Part shown: piece after piece, positions 1-8,663 of the stretch | Numbering within the stretch: the first letter of the stretch is position 1 | How the letters are laid out: every line of letters begins with the position of its first letter | From: CAKZYD01 sp039814715 | Lineage (GTDB): Bacteria; Pseudomonadota; Alphaproteobacteria; Sphingomonadales; CAKZYD01 | Direction: 5' to 3' | Assembly: GCA_039814715.1 (NCBI GenBank) | Contig: JBCCAR010000018.1 | Coordinates: 10,522 to 74,521 of the forward strand | Length of the DNA: 64,000 nt | Made by a program: the position numbers and the translations under genes | Notes under the pieces: generated by a model | The model's database searches: none | The model's input: only the letters and a program-made list of their open reading frames with translations | Told to the model about the DNA's origin: nothing

Positions 1-589
1 TACCTTTGACGGTGTTGCCATTGATGGCTGCGACTTGGACGCTTTGCGTGAGCGCACATCGCTTGTGCCCCAGGAAGGGACCATTTTCGCTGCAACAGCC
101 TATGAGAACATTTTATATGGTCGTCCAAATGCGTCTGAAGATGATGTTTGGGCCGCCGCGCGCGCTGCGGCGGCGGATGATTTTTTGACCCAGCTGCCCA
201 GCGGCATTCATAGTTACCTCGGCGAAGCAGGCGTACGCCTATCCGGCGGGCAGCGCCAGCGCCTTGCCATTGCCCGTGCGTTGCTGCGAGATGCGCCGGT
301 ATTGCTGCTGGATGAGGCAACGAGCGCGCTGGATGCGAAATCTGAGCGGCTGGTACAGGGCGCACTGGACCGGTTGATGGAGGGGCGTACCACGCTTGTT
401 ATCGCGCACCGCTTGGCGACCATTCAGCGGGCCGATAACATCTTAGTGTTTGATCACGGCGAACTGGTAGACCAAGGCACCCATGAGGCGCTTCTGGCCC
501 GCGGCGGACTGTATGCCTCCCTCGCTGCCCTGCAGTTTAATGCTGAAGGCGGCAGCATTGAGGCATCAACTTCGCCGCTGGTTCACTAG
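1..589 (+). CDS. ABC exporter, C-terminal nucleotide-binding domain (partial)
   Basis: The reading frame is open from base 2, so this is the 3' end of a longer gene; the membrane domain and Walker A lie outside the window. Visible in order are the Q-loop (SLVPQEGTIF), the ABC signature LSGGQRQR, Walker B with catalytic Glu (VLLLDEATSALDA) and the switch histidine (IAHRLATI). The phrase AENILYG-like spacing after the Q-loop and the intact D-loop are typical of MsbA/LmrA-type half-exporters, in which a permease and an ATPase are fused. Such proteins flip lipids or export hydrophobic substrates at the inner membrane. The substrate cannot be told from this fragment. Confidence 0.9.
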   Translation, partial: TFDGVAIDGCDLDALRERTSLVPQEGTIFAATAYENILYGRPNASEDDVWAAARAAAADDFLTQLPSGIHSYLGEAGVRLSGGQRQRLAIARALLRDAPVLLLDEATSALDAKSERLVQGALDRLMEGRTTLVIAHRLATIQRADNILVFDHGELVDQGTHEALLARGGLYASLAALQFNAEGGSIEASTSPLVH

Positions 590-628
590 TCCCGGGCTTT
601 CACGCCAGCCGTTTCTTCGCTCCTGCCC

Positions 629-1060
629 TTATGCCTGGTGAAGCAAATATAGCGCCGCCCCTGCCAAAAAAAGCTGGATCACATTCAAGATCACACTGCT
701 GCGATGAAGCAGGTTAAACCAGGTTTGCGCTTTTTGATCGCCCGCCAGCATCGCGTCGCGGAAGGTATTGATGCGCGGCAGCAGAACATAGCGTGCTTTT
801 ACGCCCAGAACAGCAACCAAGAACATCACTAAGCTGGCGGTTTGTGCGCCAGGCGATACAGACAGTGCAAGTCCGCCAATGGCAGCAACCAGTGTCAGAT
901 AGACATAATACCAAGGGAAGATGGCGCGAATGAAAGTCGCTGCCGTTTTCGCCTCCAGCGTGCGAAAGACAGTCGGTGCGACGATGACACTAAAGAAAAG
1001 GATTGCACCAAAAACTAGCGACGTTGCGCCTAATCCCAAAAACCCGGTGATACTCTGCAT
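629..1060 (-). CDS. DUF4149 (TMEM205-like) membrane protein
   Basis: A protein of about 143 residues with four predicted membrane helices: one near the N-terminus (LVFGAILFFSVIVAPTVF), two in the middle and one at the C-terminus (VILNVIQLFLAGAALYLL). The pattern APTVFR after helix 1 and a basic loop (KARYVLLPRINTFRD) before the last helix fit the DUF4149/TMEM205 family. Its function in bacteria is unknown. I use the ATG at 1060; an in-frame GTG lies five codons upstream at 1075 and neither has a clear ribosome site. It is convergent with the ABC exporter and stands alone. Confidence 0.7.
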   Translation of the reverse strand: MQSITGFLGLGATSLVFGAILFFSVIVAPTVFRTLEAKTAATFIRAIFPWYYVYLTLVAAIGGLALSVSPGAQTASLVMFLVAVLGVKARYVLLPRINTFRDAMLAGDQKAQTWFNLLHRSSVILNVIQLFLAGAALYLLHQA

Positions 1061-1141
1061 GTGCTTTGCTTTCACTACCGCTGCTCGTACATTAAGCAGA
1101 TAGCGGGCTTTAGAGGGCGAGCAAGGTATGTAGACTAACGC

Positions 1142-1552
1142 CTAGCGAAAAATCAGAAATTTCGATGCGCAATAGGCAATGATCATCACCAAGATGTCTG
1201 TCGCAAACCGCAGCAATCGCACATCCTGGCTAAATAGCGAAAGTATGATCGCATAAGCAGCAACTGTAATGGCCATATTAAAGGCAAGTAGCCCAAGATA
1301 TTGGCTGAGCTTAACAGCATGCCTGGTGTCATTGCTCTGCTGGCGAAAGGTGAAATGGTTGTGCATCAGATAGCCGACTGGCGCGCTGGCAAGGCGGCCA
1401 ATAATGTTGGCAATTTGCGGTAGACTTGGGATCAGATACGTTGCGCAAAGGAAGAAGGTCAAATAGTCGGCCGTGAAGACAACAATGCCGGATATACCAT
1501 AGCGTAGGACTTCTAGGAGAAGCGGTGTTTTGCCCTTCAGCCAGGTTTGCAC
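1142..1552 (-). CDS. GtrA-family membrane protein
   Basis: 136 residues with four membrane helices and the family opening EVLRYGISGIVVFTADY, followed by NIIGRLASAPVGYLMHNHFTF, both typical of GtrA/DPMS-like proteins. GtrA is thought to help move polyprenyl-phosphate-linked sugars across the inner membrane. It starts at a GTG only six bases after the stop of the upstream glycosyltransferase gene, so the two are almost certainly co-transcribed and coupled. The pairing supports a role in delivering a lipid-linked sugar made by the neighbour. Confidence 0.85.
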   Translation of the reverse strand: MQTWLKGKTPLLLEVLRYGISGIVVFTADYLTFFLCATYLIPSLPQIANIIGRLASAPVGYLMHNHFTFRQQSNDTRHAVKLSQYLGLLAFNMAITVAAYAIILSLFSQDVRLLRFATDILVMIIAYCASKFLIFR

Positions 1553-1558
1553 AGCGCG

Positions 1559-2509
1559 CTAGTGCCCGCGTGATTGCAGGGAGCGGCGCGGCTCGTTGGA
1601 CATGTCATAGGAGAGGAACTGCAAGACCATCTGAAAGCCTAGAATGATGGGCAGGACAGAAAGCATAACCGTGCCGATGCTCGCATAGGTGCCTGCTTGA
1701 CTTGCCTTCACCCAAGAAAAACCGCCGAATAAGACGCCGATTAACAAGAGTAACGTGCCGAAAAAGAGATTGACGGAAGCGATGGAGAAATCACGTAAAA
1801 AGTACGTGTAAACAATGCGCCGGGCAATGGCGCGCAAATGCTTGCCAAGAAACTCAAACAGCACCTGGCGAACATGCAGATTGCTCGTCTCTTCGCCATA
1901 GACCGCACTCATTGGGTAATCTGCGACCACAGCGCGCATATCGCCAAGCTGGATCAGCATGTCGGTTTCAAAGAAATAGCGCTTGCTCAGCTTCGACATA
2001 TCAAGCTGTGATAGCGCAGTTTTATGGATGGCGACAAATCCATTTGTCGGATCAAAGATAGACCAATACCCGCTTGAGAATTTCGTCATGAAGCTCAGCA
2101 TGGCATTCCCAAATAACCGGATAGCGGGCATGGTTTTGACGCTGTAGAAAGAATGGAAACGGTTGCCTTTCGTGTAATCAGCATCGCCATCGACAAGAGG
2201 CTGGACCAGGTCTGTAATTAATTTTGGGTCCATTTGCCCATCGCCATCCACCTTCACCACGATGTCGCAGCCGTCTTTCATGGCTTGCTGCATACCGGTC
2301 ATAACTGCGCCGCCAACACCTTGATTGACGGTGTGTCGCAGAGCGACCACGCGCTTGTCGTTGCAGTGTTCTTCAACAAAGGCTCCAGAATTATTGGGGC
2401 AGCAATCATCGACCACATAGACTTTATTGACGTCAGGACCGATGGAGGAGATCACATCTAGGATGAAATCAGTCACCTTATAGCTAGGGATAACAACGGC
2501 TATGGTCAT
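1559..2509 (-). CDS. GT2 polyprenyl-phosphate glycosyltransferase (GtrB/DPM-like)
   Basis: The N-terminal two thirds is a GT-A fold family 2 transferase: MTIAVVIPSYK start, nucleotide-binding VYVVDDCCPNNS, and the metal-binding DGDGQMDP motif. The C-terminus has two membrane helices (SVNLFFGTLLLLIGVLFGGF and TVMLSVLPIILGFQMVLQFL), the layout of GtrB/ArnC enzymes that load a sugar from a nucleotide donor onto polyprenyl phosphate on the cytoplasmic side. I start at the ATG at 2509, because the fold begins directly there; a GTG at 2551 would add 14 residues of no recognisable structure. It is first in a two-gene unit with the GtrA-like gene and is divergent from a GT-C-like gene. Confidence 0.85.
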   Translation of the reverse strand: MTIAVVIPSYKVTDFILDVISSIGPDVNKVYVVDDCCPNNSGAFVEEHCNDKRVVALRHTVNQGVGGAVMTGMQQAMKDGCDIVVKVDGDGQMDPKLITDLVQPLVDGDADYTKGNRFHSFYSVKTMPAIRLFGNAMLSFMTKFSSGYWSIFDPTNGFVAIHKTALSQLDMSKLSKRYFFETDMLIQLGDMRAVVADYPMSAVYGEETSNLHVRQVLFEFLGKHLRAIARRIVYTYFLRDFSIASVNLFFGTLLLLIGVLFGGFSWVKASQAGTYASIGTVMLSVLPIILGFQMVLQFLSYDMSNEPRRSLQSRGH

Positions 2510-2560
2510 TGAGTTACATCCATTCGGCCTGTCTGTGCTGGCCTCAAACACAGCAATAAT

Positions 2561-2568
2561 TTAACCAT
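2561..2568. promoter_or_regulatory. CtrA-like half-site (TTAACCAT)
   Basis: The octamer TTAACCAT lies in the divergent intergenic space between the GT2 gene and the GT-C-like gene. It matches a CtrA half-site of alphaproteobacteria. The second TTAA element at seven-base spacing is absent, so this is only a candidate. Confidence 0.25.
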
Positions 2569-2643
2569 CATATCATACACAGCAAGGGCGCAAGTGCGAC
2601 GTCGCTGCGGCGAGATATGTTGTGTCTCTGTTGGAAAGAAAAC

Positions 2644-4242
2644 ATGTTTTTTCAATCTATATCAAAGCCTACATGGCTCATTGCGATGCTTGTTTTAGCG
2701 AGCGTTGCTATCCATGGCGTTAACGTCGATGGGGATGTTGGATGGGGGGGAGGCGACTGGGCCACCTATATTTGGGGGGCTGAAAACCTCCTAGGTGCGC
2801 GTCCTTGGGGCGAGGCGCCTTATCTCGTGAACCCATTTAAAGATGCCGGCGTAACCAAAGTGCCGCCGCTCTATCCTGCCGTCCTCACTTTGCCGGTCAG
2901 CATCTTTGGCCGGGATTTTCTGGCGATTGGCCTCTTCAATGTTGTGCTTTTCGGTCTCGGGCTGGCCACGTTGTTGGTGTTTGCGCGGCATCGTCCACTG
3001 GCCGGGGAGCGCATGTCTAACTTTGCGCTCGGCGCGCTGTGTCTGGCCTATGCCGGAAGCCCTATGCTCTGGCGTTGGAGTGGCGCTCTCTTTTCAGAAA
3101 ATCTCTTTTTGCCAATCATCTTTCTAGCGTTCATCGCCTGGGATCGGTTTGCCAAACGCAGAACGAAGGCCAGTTTACTCCTGGTATTTGTTTTCTGTGC
3201 CTTGGCGATTGCAACCCGCGTTGTTGGCATCGCTCTTATTCCTGCATTAGGCCTCGCTCTACTGGCCCAGGATCGTGCTCTCACACTGAGGGCCGTCGCA
3301 TTGCCAGCCGCGCTATTGCTCGTAGGCTTGCTCGTATTTTTATCCTTCGGCGTTTTAGATCAATATCTAACGGTCTTCTCTTCAAACGCAGCCCTAGACA
3401 GTGGGGCTGAGCTAACAGCTCCAGACGTACGAAGTGCCGGCGGAACTGTTACATCGATTTTGGGCGAGTTGCCGTCAAAATTGGCTGACGTTCCTGGCAA
3501 GCTCTCTGCCTTCTGGTCGGATCGATTAGGCGGCGCCTCGCCAGCGATCAAGCTAGGCGCGCGTTTCATCACGCTGCTTGTTCTTTTGCTATCGACCATT
3601 GGTTTTATGGTGTCTTTGGTGCGCCGCACGAGCCTCGCGGAGGGCTTTATGATCGGGTACCTCGCCATGATGCTCATTGTACCCGGCGCGATGAATGGTG
3701 CGCGGATGTACGGCCCCATTGGTGCATTGATGATGTATTATACTGTCGCCGCGCTGCAGTGGCTCGGCGAACAACAACAGCGCTTTACTCCGGTTCATAC
3801 GCCTCTGGTTGTTTTCATCGTTTTGCTCTTAGGGTCCTACGCCTATTTCTTTGCCCAGGAGCGTCCTTCAAATCTAGCCTCACCATATAGTCCATCAGCG
3901 CAAACTTTTTTTGAGTTCGTAAAAGACAATACCGACGCGAACGACATCTTGGTTGGTCATCGGCCCCGCGGTGTGGGCTTCTTTACCGGCGTGACGTGTA
4001 TTGAATGGCATACCAAAACGGCTAGCGATGATTTTGTCATGTGGATGGCGGATTTGGGCGCTGAGTACCTTTACGTGGACCGTTACTCAGCCCCGCTTGA
4101 GAAGATCATGAACGAAAAGTCTGGGTCTTTCCGCGACGCGGCTGATGCCTATATTGCGCCCAACGCACATCGGTTTGACCGCATTTTCGCGAACGACCGA
4201 TTTGTGATGTATCGCTTCATTTCAAGCCCGGCGTCTCGCTGA
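2644..4242 (+). CDS. GT-C-like polytopic glycosyltransferase
   Basis: About 532 residues with roughly ten or more membrane helices and a soluble C-terminal part of about 120 residues. After the first helix a periplasmic loop contains GGGDWATYIWGAENLL; an acidic residue at this position (Asp38 here) is the usual catalytic or metal site in GT-C enzymes such as ArnT, which take the sugar from a polyprenyl-phosphate donor. PPLYP follows, also common in this fold. The ATG at 2644 is preceded by GGAAAG with good spacing; an ATG nine codons upstream lacks one. Together with the divergent GtrA and GtrB-like genes it completes a three-gene Gtr-like module. Acceptor unknown. Confidence 0.65.
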   Translation: MFFQSISKPTWLIAMLVLASVAIHGVNVDGDVGWGGGDWATYIWGAENLLGARPWGEAPYLVNPFKDAGVTKVPPLYPAVLTLPVSIFGRDFLAIGLFNVVLFGLGLATLLVFARHRPLAGERMSNFALGALCLAYAGSPMLWRWSGALFSENLFLPIIFLAFIAWDRFAKRRTKASLLLVFVFCALAIATRVVGIALIPALGLALLAQDRALTLRAVALPAALLLVGLLVFLSFGVLDQYLTVFSSNAALDSGAELTAPDVRSAGGTVTSILGELPSKLADVPGKLSAFWSDRLGGASPAIKLGARFITLLVLLLSTIGFMVSLVRRTSLAEGFMIGYLAMMLIVPGAMNGARMYGPIGALMMYYTVAALQWLGEQQQRFTPVHTPLVVFIVLLLGSYAYFFAQERPSNLASPYSPSAQTFFEFVKDNTDANDILVGHRPRGVGFFTGVTCIEWHTKTASDDFVMWMADLGAEYLYVDRYSAPLEKIMNEKSGSFRDAADAYIAPNAHRFDRIFANDRFVMYRFISSPASR

Positions 4243-4267
4243 CGCTGCGATAGCTGCGTTAAATGGA

Positions 4268-4342
4268 TGGTGGGCGGTACTGGGATCGAACCAGTGACCC
4301 CTTCGATGTCAACGAAGTGCTCTCCCGCTGAGCTAACCGCCC
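4268..4342 (-). tRNA. tRNA-Val (anticodon GAC)
   Basis: Read on the minus strand it begins GGGCGGTTAGCTCAGCGGGA, has the anticodon stem CTTCG/CGAAG around the loop TTGACAT (anticodon GAC), the T-arm GGTTCGATCC and the acceptor 3' strand ACCGCCC with discriminator A. CCA is encoded directly behind it. The acceptor stem pairs over seven bases. It decodes GUC and GUU valine codons. Confidence 0.95.
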
Positions 4343-4533
4343 TTTAGGCCCGTCGTGCCTATAGTGGACGCGGACATACACTGCCCGAATAAGGCATGGC
4401 AAGCGCAAAAACGATGCAGCACTAAGCACTGCGATTGCGCGGCCCGGTGCGAGTTGTTACACAGCAGGCCATATAGATACTTTGGCAGCCAATTCGCGCG
4501 CCTGCTGAGAAGACCTTTAGAAAGATAAGACCC

Positions 4534-5097
4534 ATGAAAATTGACGGAAATGCCATTCGCCCCGGCAATGTGATCGAGTATGAGGGTGGGCTATGGCGCG
4601 CTGTTAAAATCCAGCATACGCAGCCGGGCAAGGGCGGGGCTTATCTGCAGGTTGAGCTAAAAAACCTGATCGAAGGCACGAAGAAAAATGAGCGCTTTCG
4701 GTCCTCGGCAAAAGTCGAAAAAGTCAGGCTGGATCAGAAGGATTTTCAGTTTTTATTCGGTGATGGCGATACGTTCACCTTCATGGATCAAGACACCTAT
4801 GACCAGATTGCTTTGCCTGCTGAAGACGTTGGCGAACAGGCTGTCTTTCTGCAAGACGGCATGGTGGTGACCATTGAAATGTATGAGGAGAAGCCAATTT
4901 CGGTTGCTTTGCCAGAGCATGTTACGTTGGAAATAACCGAAACCGAACCCGCCATTAAGGGGCAGACGGTGACCTCTTCCTATAAGCCTGCGATGACAGA
5001 CATCGGCGTGCGCGTCATGGTCCCGCCGTTTATCGATCAAGGCACAAAAGTGGTCGTGGCGACGGAAGATTCGACCTATGTAAAGCGCGCGGAATAG
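4534..5097 (+). CDS. efp: Elongation factor P
   Basis: A 187-residue protein with the three beta-barrel layout of EF-P. The N-terminal KOW-like domain holds the tip loop TQPGKGGAY; Lys33 is the residue that is post-translationally modified in many bacteria. The C-terminal OB domain includes ATEDSTYVKR. EF-P binds between the P and E sites and rescues ribosomes stalled on consecutive prolines. No lysine-modifying EpmA or EpmB gene is visible nearby. It is nine bases ahead of suhB, so the two probably form an operon. Confidence 0.97.
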   Translation: MKIDGNAIRPGNVIEYEGGLWRAVKIQHTQPGKGGAYLQVELKNLIEGTKKNERFRSSAKVEKVRLDQKDFQFLFGDGDTFTFMDQDTYDQIALPAEDVGEQAVFLQDGMVVTIEMYEEKPISVALPEHVTLEITETEPAIKGQTVTSSYKPAMTDIGVRVMVPPFIDQGTKVVVATEDSTYVKRAE

Positions 5098-5106
5098 GTC
5101 GCTCAG

Positions 5107-5928
5107 ATGCCCTTTCAATCAGCGCTTATTAACGTCATGACCCAGGCGGCCCGCAAGGCCGCTTGGAATATGACACGTGACTTTGGCGAAGTAGAACAGT
5201 TGCAGGTCTCCAAAAAAGGCCCAGCGGACTTTGTCAGCCAGGCGGATCGGCAAGCCGATGAAATTTTGCGCGAGGAGCTGACGCGTGCTCGCCCTGATTT
5301 TGGTATTGTTCTGGAAGAATCAGGTGCAACAAACGTGCGTCCAGACGGTCCGCGCTGGATTGTGGACCCCATCGACGGGACCAGCAATTTCCTGCACGGC
5401 ATTCCCCATTTTGCCATCTCGATTGCCGCCGAACAATATGGCGAGATCACCGCTGCGATCGTTTATGAGCCGCTGCAAGACCAGCTTTTCTGGGCGGACA
5501 AAGGGCGCGGGTGCTATCTCAATGAGCGCCGCCTGCGTGTCTCTGGGCGCCGCAAGCTTGACGAATGTTTGTTTGCAACGGGTATCCCTTTCAAAGGGCG
5601 CGGGGGTTTCGGCCGTTTTAGTCATATCCTAGATGAAGTGATGCCCCAGGTGGCTGGTATCCGACGCTTTGGTGCAGCGTCGCTGGATTTGGCCTATGTG
5701 GCCGCTGGCCGCTTTGATGGGTTTTGGGAAGAAGATTTAAAGGAGTGGGATATCGCTGCCGGAATGTTCCTGGTGAGAGAAGCCGGCGGCATTGTGACAG
5801 ATATCCGCGGCTCTGATCAGATGCTGAAGACAGGCGGCCTTGTCGCCGCCAACAGCGCGATCCATAGTCAACTCCACAAGTTGATTGCGCGGGGCATTAA
5901 AGCCCATAGAGATGCCCAAGAGGATTAG
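5107..5928 (+). CDS. suhB: Inositol-1-monophosphatase family protein
   Basis: 273 residues with both signature motifs of the magnesium-dependent phosphatase superfamily: WIVDPIDGTSNFLHGIP, supplying metal ligands and the catalytic threonine region, and the C-terminal WDIAAG motif supplying another Asp ligand. The upstream Glu of the first metal site is in IVLEESG. It would hydrolyse myo-inositol-1-phosphate or related sugar phosphates in the cytoplasm; the E. coli SuhB homologue also has a role in rRNA transcription. Length is normal. It follows efp at nine bases. Confidence 0.93.
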   Translation: MPFQSALINVMTQAARKAAWNMTRDFGEVEQLQVSKKGPADFVSQADRQADEILREELTRARPDFGIVLEESGATNVRPDGPRWIVDPIDGTSNFLHGIPHFAISIAAEQYGEITAAIVYEPLQDQLFWADKGRGCYLNERRLRVSGRRKLDECLFATGIPFKGRGGFGRFSHILDEVMPQVAGIRRFGAASLDLAYVAAGRFDGFWEEDLKEWDIAAGMFLVREAGGIVTDIRGSDQMLKTGGLVAANSAIHSQLHKLIARGIKAHRDAQED

Positions 5929-5973
5929 CTGTTTTTGGGCGAGTATGGCCACCGACTTAAGGGGAGGGAACCA

Positions 5974-7479
5974 GTGAGCCTTGAAGATCTAGCATTTGAA
6001 TCCACGTCAAACCTGGCGCGTCATATCGCAAAAGGCGATGTGACCAGCATGGAGCTTGTTGATCTTTTTGCCGGGCGGCATGATCGTTTCGGAGGCACGG
6101 TCAATGCCGTGGTGCAGACTGATTTTGACCGCGCCCGCACATTGGCTAAAGACGCAGACCAAGCCCTTGCGGATGGCAAAGAAATCGAACCGCTCCACGG
6201 CGTGCCCTTCACGATCAAGGAATGCTATGAAGTCGCTGGCTTCAAAGCGACCGCTGGCGCTCCAGAGCTGGCGGGCCATACCCCAGGAGAAGATGCAGAC
6301 GCTGTTAAAAACCTGCATCAGGCAGGCGCCATTTGCATGGGCAAGACGAACGTCCCTTATATGGCATTCGACCTGCAGAGCTTTAATGATGTCTATGGCA
6401 CTACAAACAATCCCTGGGACGTGACGCGGACATGCGGCGGCTCGTCCGGCGGGTCGGCGGCAGCGCTTGCTGCTGGTTTAACTGGTGGTGATATCGGCAG
6501 CGACATCGGCGGTTCGCTTCGTAATCCAGCCCATTACAACGGCATTTATAGCCACAAACCGACGTTCGCTTTGGTGCCAGAATACGGACACATCCCACCA
6601 GCGCCGGGCACGGTGTCCCGCACGGACCTCTCTGTTATGGGGCCCATGGGCCGCAGCGCAGATGATTTAAAACTGCTCCTGGATGTTCTTATGCGCCCCG
6701 TTGGCCTCGAGCGTAACAGGCAGATAACGCTGCCAAAGCCTAGAAAGACACAACTTGAAGACTTCCGGGTTGCGATTTGGCCGGGCCATCACAGCAATCG
6801 CCCCTCTCGCGCTATAGCAGAGCGTATGGATGCCTTGTCGGCTGCTCTAACTGGGAATGTGGAAAAATTCCAGGAAGCCTGGCCGCTTGATGCCAGCTAT
6901 GAAGAGCTCGTATCGGTTTATGCCAAGCTGTTGCTTGGCGCAGTGTCTAGCGGAACGCCCGCGCTGCAATTTGCCATTGCGCAGGCTGCAACGCCATTTC
7001 TTAGCGTGCTCAAAGCGATTGGCGTTCATAATGAAAAAGGGGTGACAGGGCAGCTGCTGAGCACCGCCCAATCCCATAAAGCCTGGGCGCTCGCAAATGA
7101 GACACGCGCGCGCATGCGCCGCGAGATTGACAGGTTCTTTGAGCAATTTGACGTGCTGTTAATGCCTGTTATTCCTTGGACTGCGCCAAAGCATGATCAT
7201 AGCGGTACGATTTTATCGCGCACCGTGATGGTCGATGGTAAGAGCAGGCCCTACACAGACGCGCTCGATTATATTGCGCTTGCGACTGCTCTTTATTTGC
7301 CGTCTACCGTCGCGCCAATCGGTCTGGCAAGTGATGGCCTGCCTGTCGGCGTGCAAATTGTCGGGCCGTATATGCATGATGCGACAACGATTGCCTTTGC
7401 CCAGGCACTGGGCGAGGTGATCGGCGGGTATGTGCCGCCGCCTGATTTTAAAGATGCATCTGCCCCAAAATCGCCTTAG
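5974..7479 (+). CDS. Amidase signature family enzyme
   Basis: About 501 residues with the full amidase-signature core: the catalytic Lys in TIKECYEV, the glycine/serine stretch CGGSSGGSAAALAAG, and the nucleophile region GSDIGGSLRNPA followed by KPT. This gives the Ser-cisSer-Lys triad used to hydrolyse carboxamides. The GTG at 5974 is chosen because a strong ribosome site (AAGGGGAGGGA) sits four bases ahead; a TTG at 5935 has none. It is not GatA: no gatB or gatC is adjacent and the central region is more like plant/fungal or nylon-degrading amidases. Substrate unknown. Confidence 0.85.
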   Translation: MSLEDLAFESTSNLARHIAKGDVTSMELVDLFAGRHDRFGGTVNAVVQTDFDRARTLAKDADQALADGKEIEPLHGVPFTIKECYEVAGFKATAGAPELAGHTPGEDADAVKNLHQAGAICMGKTNVPYMAFDLQSFNDVYGTTNNPWDVTRTCGGSSGGSAAALAAGLTGGDIGSDIGGSLRNPAHYNGIYSHKPTFALVPEYGHIPPAPGTVSRTDLSVMGPMGRSADDLKLLLDVLMRPVGLERNRQITLPKPRKTQLEDFRVAIWPGHHSNRPSRAIAERMDALSAALTGNVEKFQEAWPLDASYEELVSVYAKLLLGAVSSGTPALQFAIAQAATPFLSVLKAIGVHNEKGVTGQLLSTAQSHKAWALANETRARMRREIDRFFEQFDVLLMPVIPWTAPKHDHSGTILSRTVMVDGKSRPYTDALDYIALATALYLPSTVAPIGLASDGLPVGVQIVGPYMHDATTIAFAQALGEVIGGYVPPPDFKDASAPKSP

Positions 7480-7529
7480 GGTTGACCAATCAACGAGCGA
7501 GGCGAAGTGACATCAAGCAGGCTGAGGAC

Positions 7530-8663
7530 ATGACCCGACCACTCAGATTTTTGCTGCCCATGGCAGGTTTTTTGCTGGCTGTGGTCGCAGTTGCCGTGAT
7601 CTTGTGGCCGCGGCTTGAAGCGGCCTTCCGCAGCAATCTAGTGATCAATGGCGTGATCGTTTTTGTGCTTGCTGTCGGCTGCCTCTATATCCTCCGGCAG
7701 GTCTCCCGCTTACAGCCTGATATAGATTGGATCGCCTCATATGAAAAAGGCGGGAAAGCCGACGATCAGCCGTCCCCGCCGCTACTTGCGTCCCTTTCCA
7801 GTCTGTCGCGGTCGGGTCCGCTGGCGCTGAACCCGATCTCTCTGCGGTCGCTTGCAGACGGCATTGCTGCCCGCCTCGATGAGCGCCGCGAGCTCTCGCG
7901 CTATTTGGTTGCTTTGCTTGTTTTCCTTGGCCTTTTGGGCACCTTCTGGGGGTTGCTCGGCACGATTTTGGCGATTGGCAACACCATCAATGGGCTTAAT
8001 GTCGATTCAAGTGACGTCCCTGCGATGTTTGAAGGCCTTAAGGCAGGCCTGCAAGCGCCGCTCTCTGGCATGGGAACGGCTTTTTCATCCTCGCTGTTCG
8101 GCTTAGCCGGTTCGTTGATCTTAGGGTTTTTGGACCTGCAGCTGGGCCGGGCGCAAAGCCGGTTTTTCAATGAACTTGAAGACTGGCTGTCCGCTCATGT
8201 TATTCCGCTGGAAATTGGCGGCAAAGAGCTTGATGGCGTGCAGCCTGCGAGCGGCCCGAGCGCATATATGCGCACGATCATGGCGCAGTCCGCGGATTCG
8301 CTGGACGCCATGGAACGGCGCCTGTCGAAAGCCGATCAGGAGCGTGACCGCTTGATCCAAACACTTGGCGCTCTGCAATCAACGCTAAGCAGTTTAGAAA
8401 CCCGCTCTGAGAAACAAGCCGAGGCCTTGCTGCAGCTCGCGGCCGCCACGCAAAAGACAGCGAATAAGACGGATGATGCAAGCGTACAGGCCCTAAAGGA
8501 CTTACGCGCAACCGTCGCAGGCTTGGCCGATGCCCAATCGGCAGGGCGGGCGCAAGTGTCGGACGACATTAATGCAGCGGCGACCCGGCTAGGGCGCACC
8601 ATTGCCGCCATTTTGGATGACCGGGAACCAGACAAGCCTGCTGCTCCTGGAAGCGCGCTCTAG
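7530..8663 (+). CDS. MotA/TolQ/ExbB-type proton channel protein with helical tail
   Basis: From the ATG at 7530 the protein has 377 residues. Two N-terminal helices (about 8-27 and 36-57) are followed by a cytoplasmic segment and the two channel helices of the MotA/TolQ/ExbB fold, the first containing LGLLGTFWGLLGTILAIG and the second AGLQAPLSGMGTAFSSSLFG. About 150 residues of charged, probably coiled helix follow in the cytoplasm. The next gene, overlapping by one base, supplies the MotB/TolR-like partner. It is not in a flagellar or tol operon. A TTG at 7482 is an alternative start. The pair probably turns proton flow into movement or force on peptidoglycan; the actual process is unknown. 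Confidence 0.8.
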   Translation: MTRPLRFLLPMAGFLLAVVAVAVILWPRLEAAFRSNLVINGVIVFVLAVGCLYILRQVSRLQPDIDWIASYEKGGKADDQPSPPLLASLSSLSRSGPLALNPISLRSLADGIAARLDERRELSRYLVALLVFLGLLGTFWGLLGTILAIGNTINGLNVDSSDVPAMFEGLKAGLQAPLSGMGTAFSSSLFGLAGSLILGFLDLQLGRAQSRFFNELEDWLSAHVIPLEIGGKELDGVQPASGPSAYMRTIMAQSADSLDAMERRLSKADQERDRLIQTLGALQSTLSSLETRSEKQAEALLQLAAATQKTANKTDDASVQALKDLRATVAGLADAQSAGRAQVSDDINAAATRLGRTIAAILDDREPDKPAAPGSAL

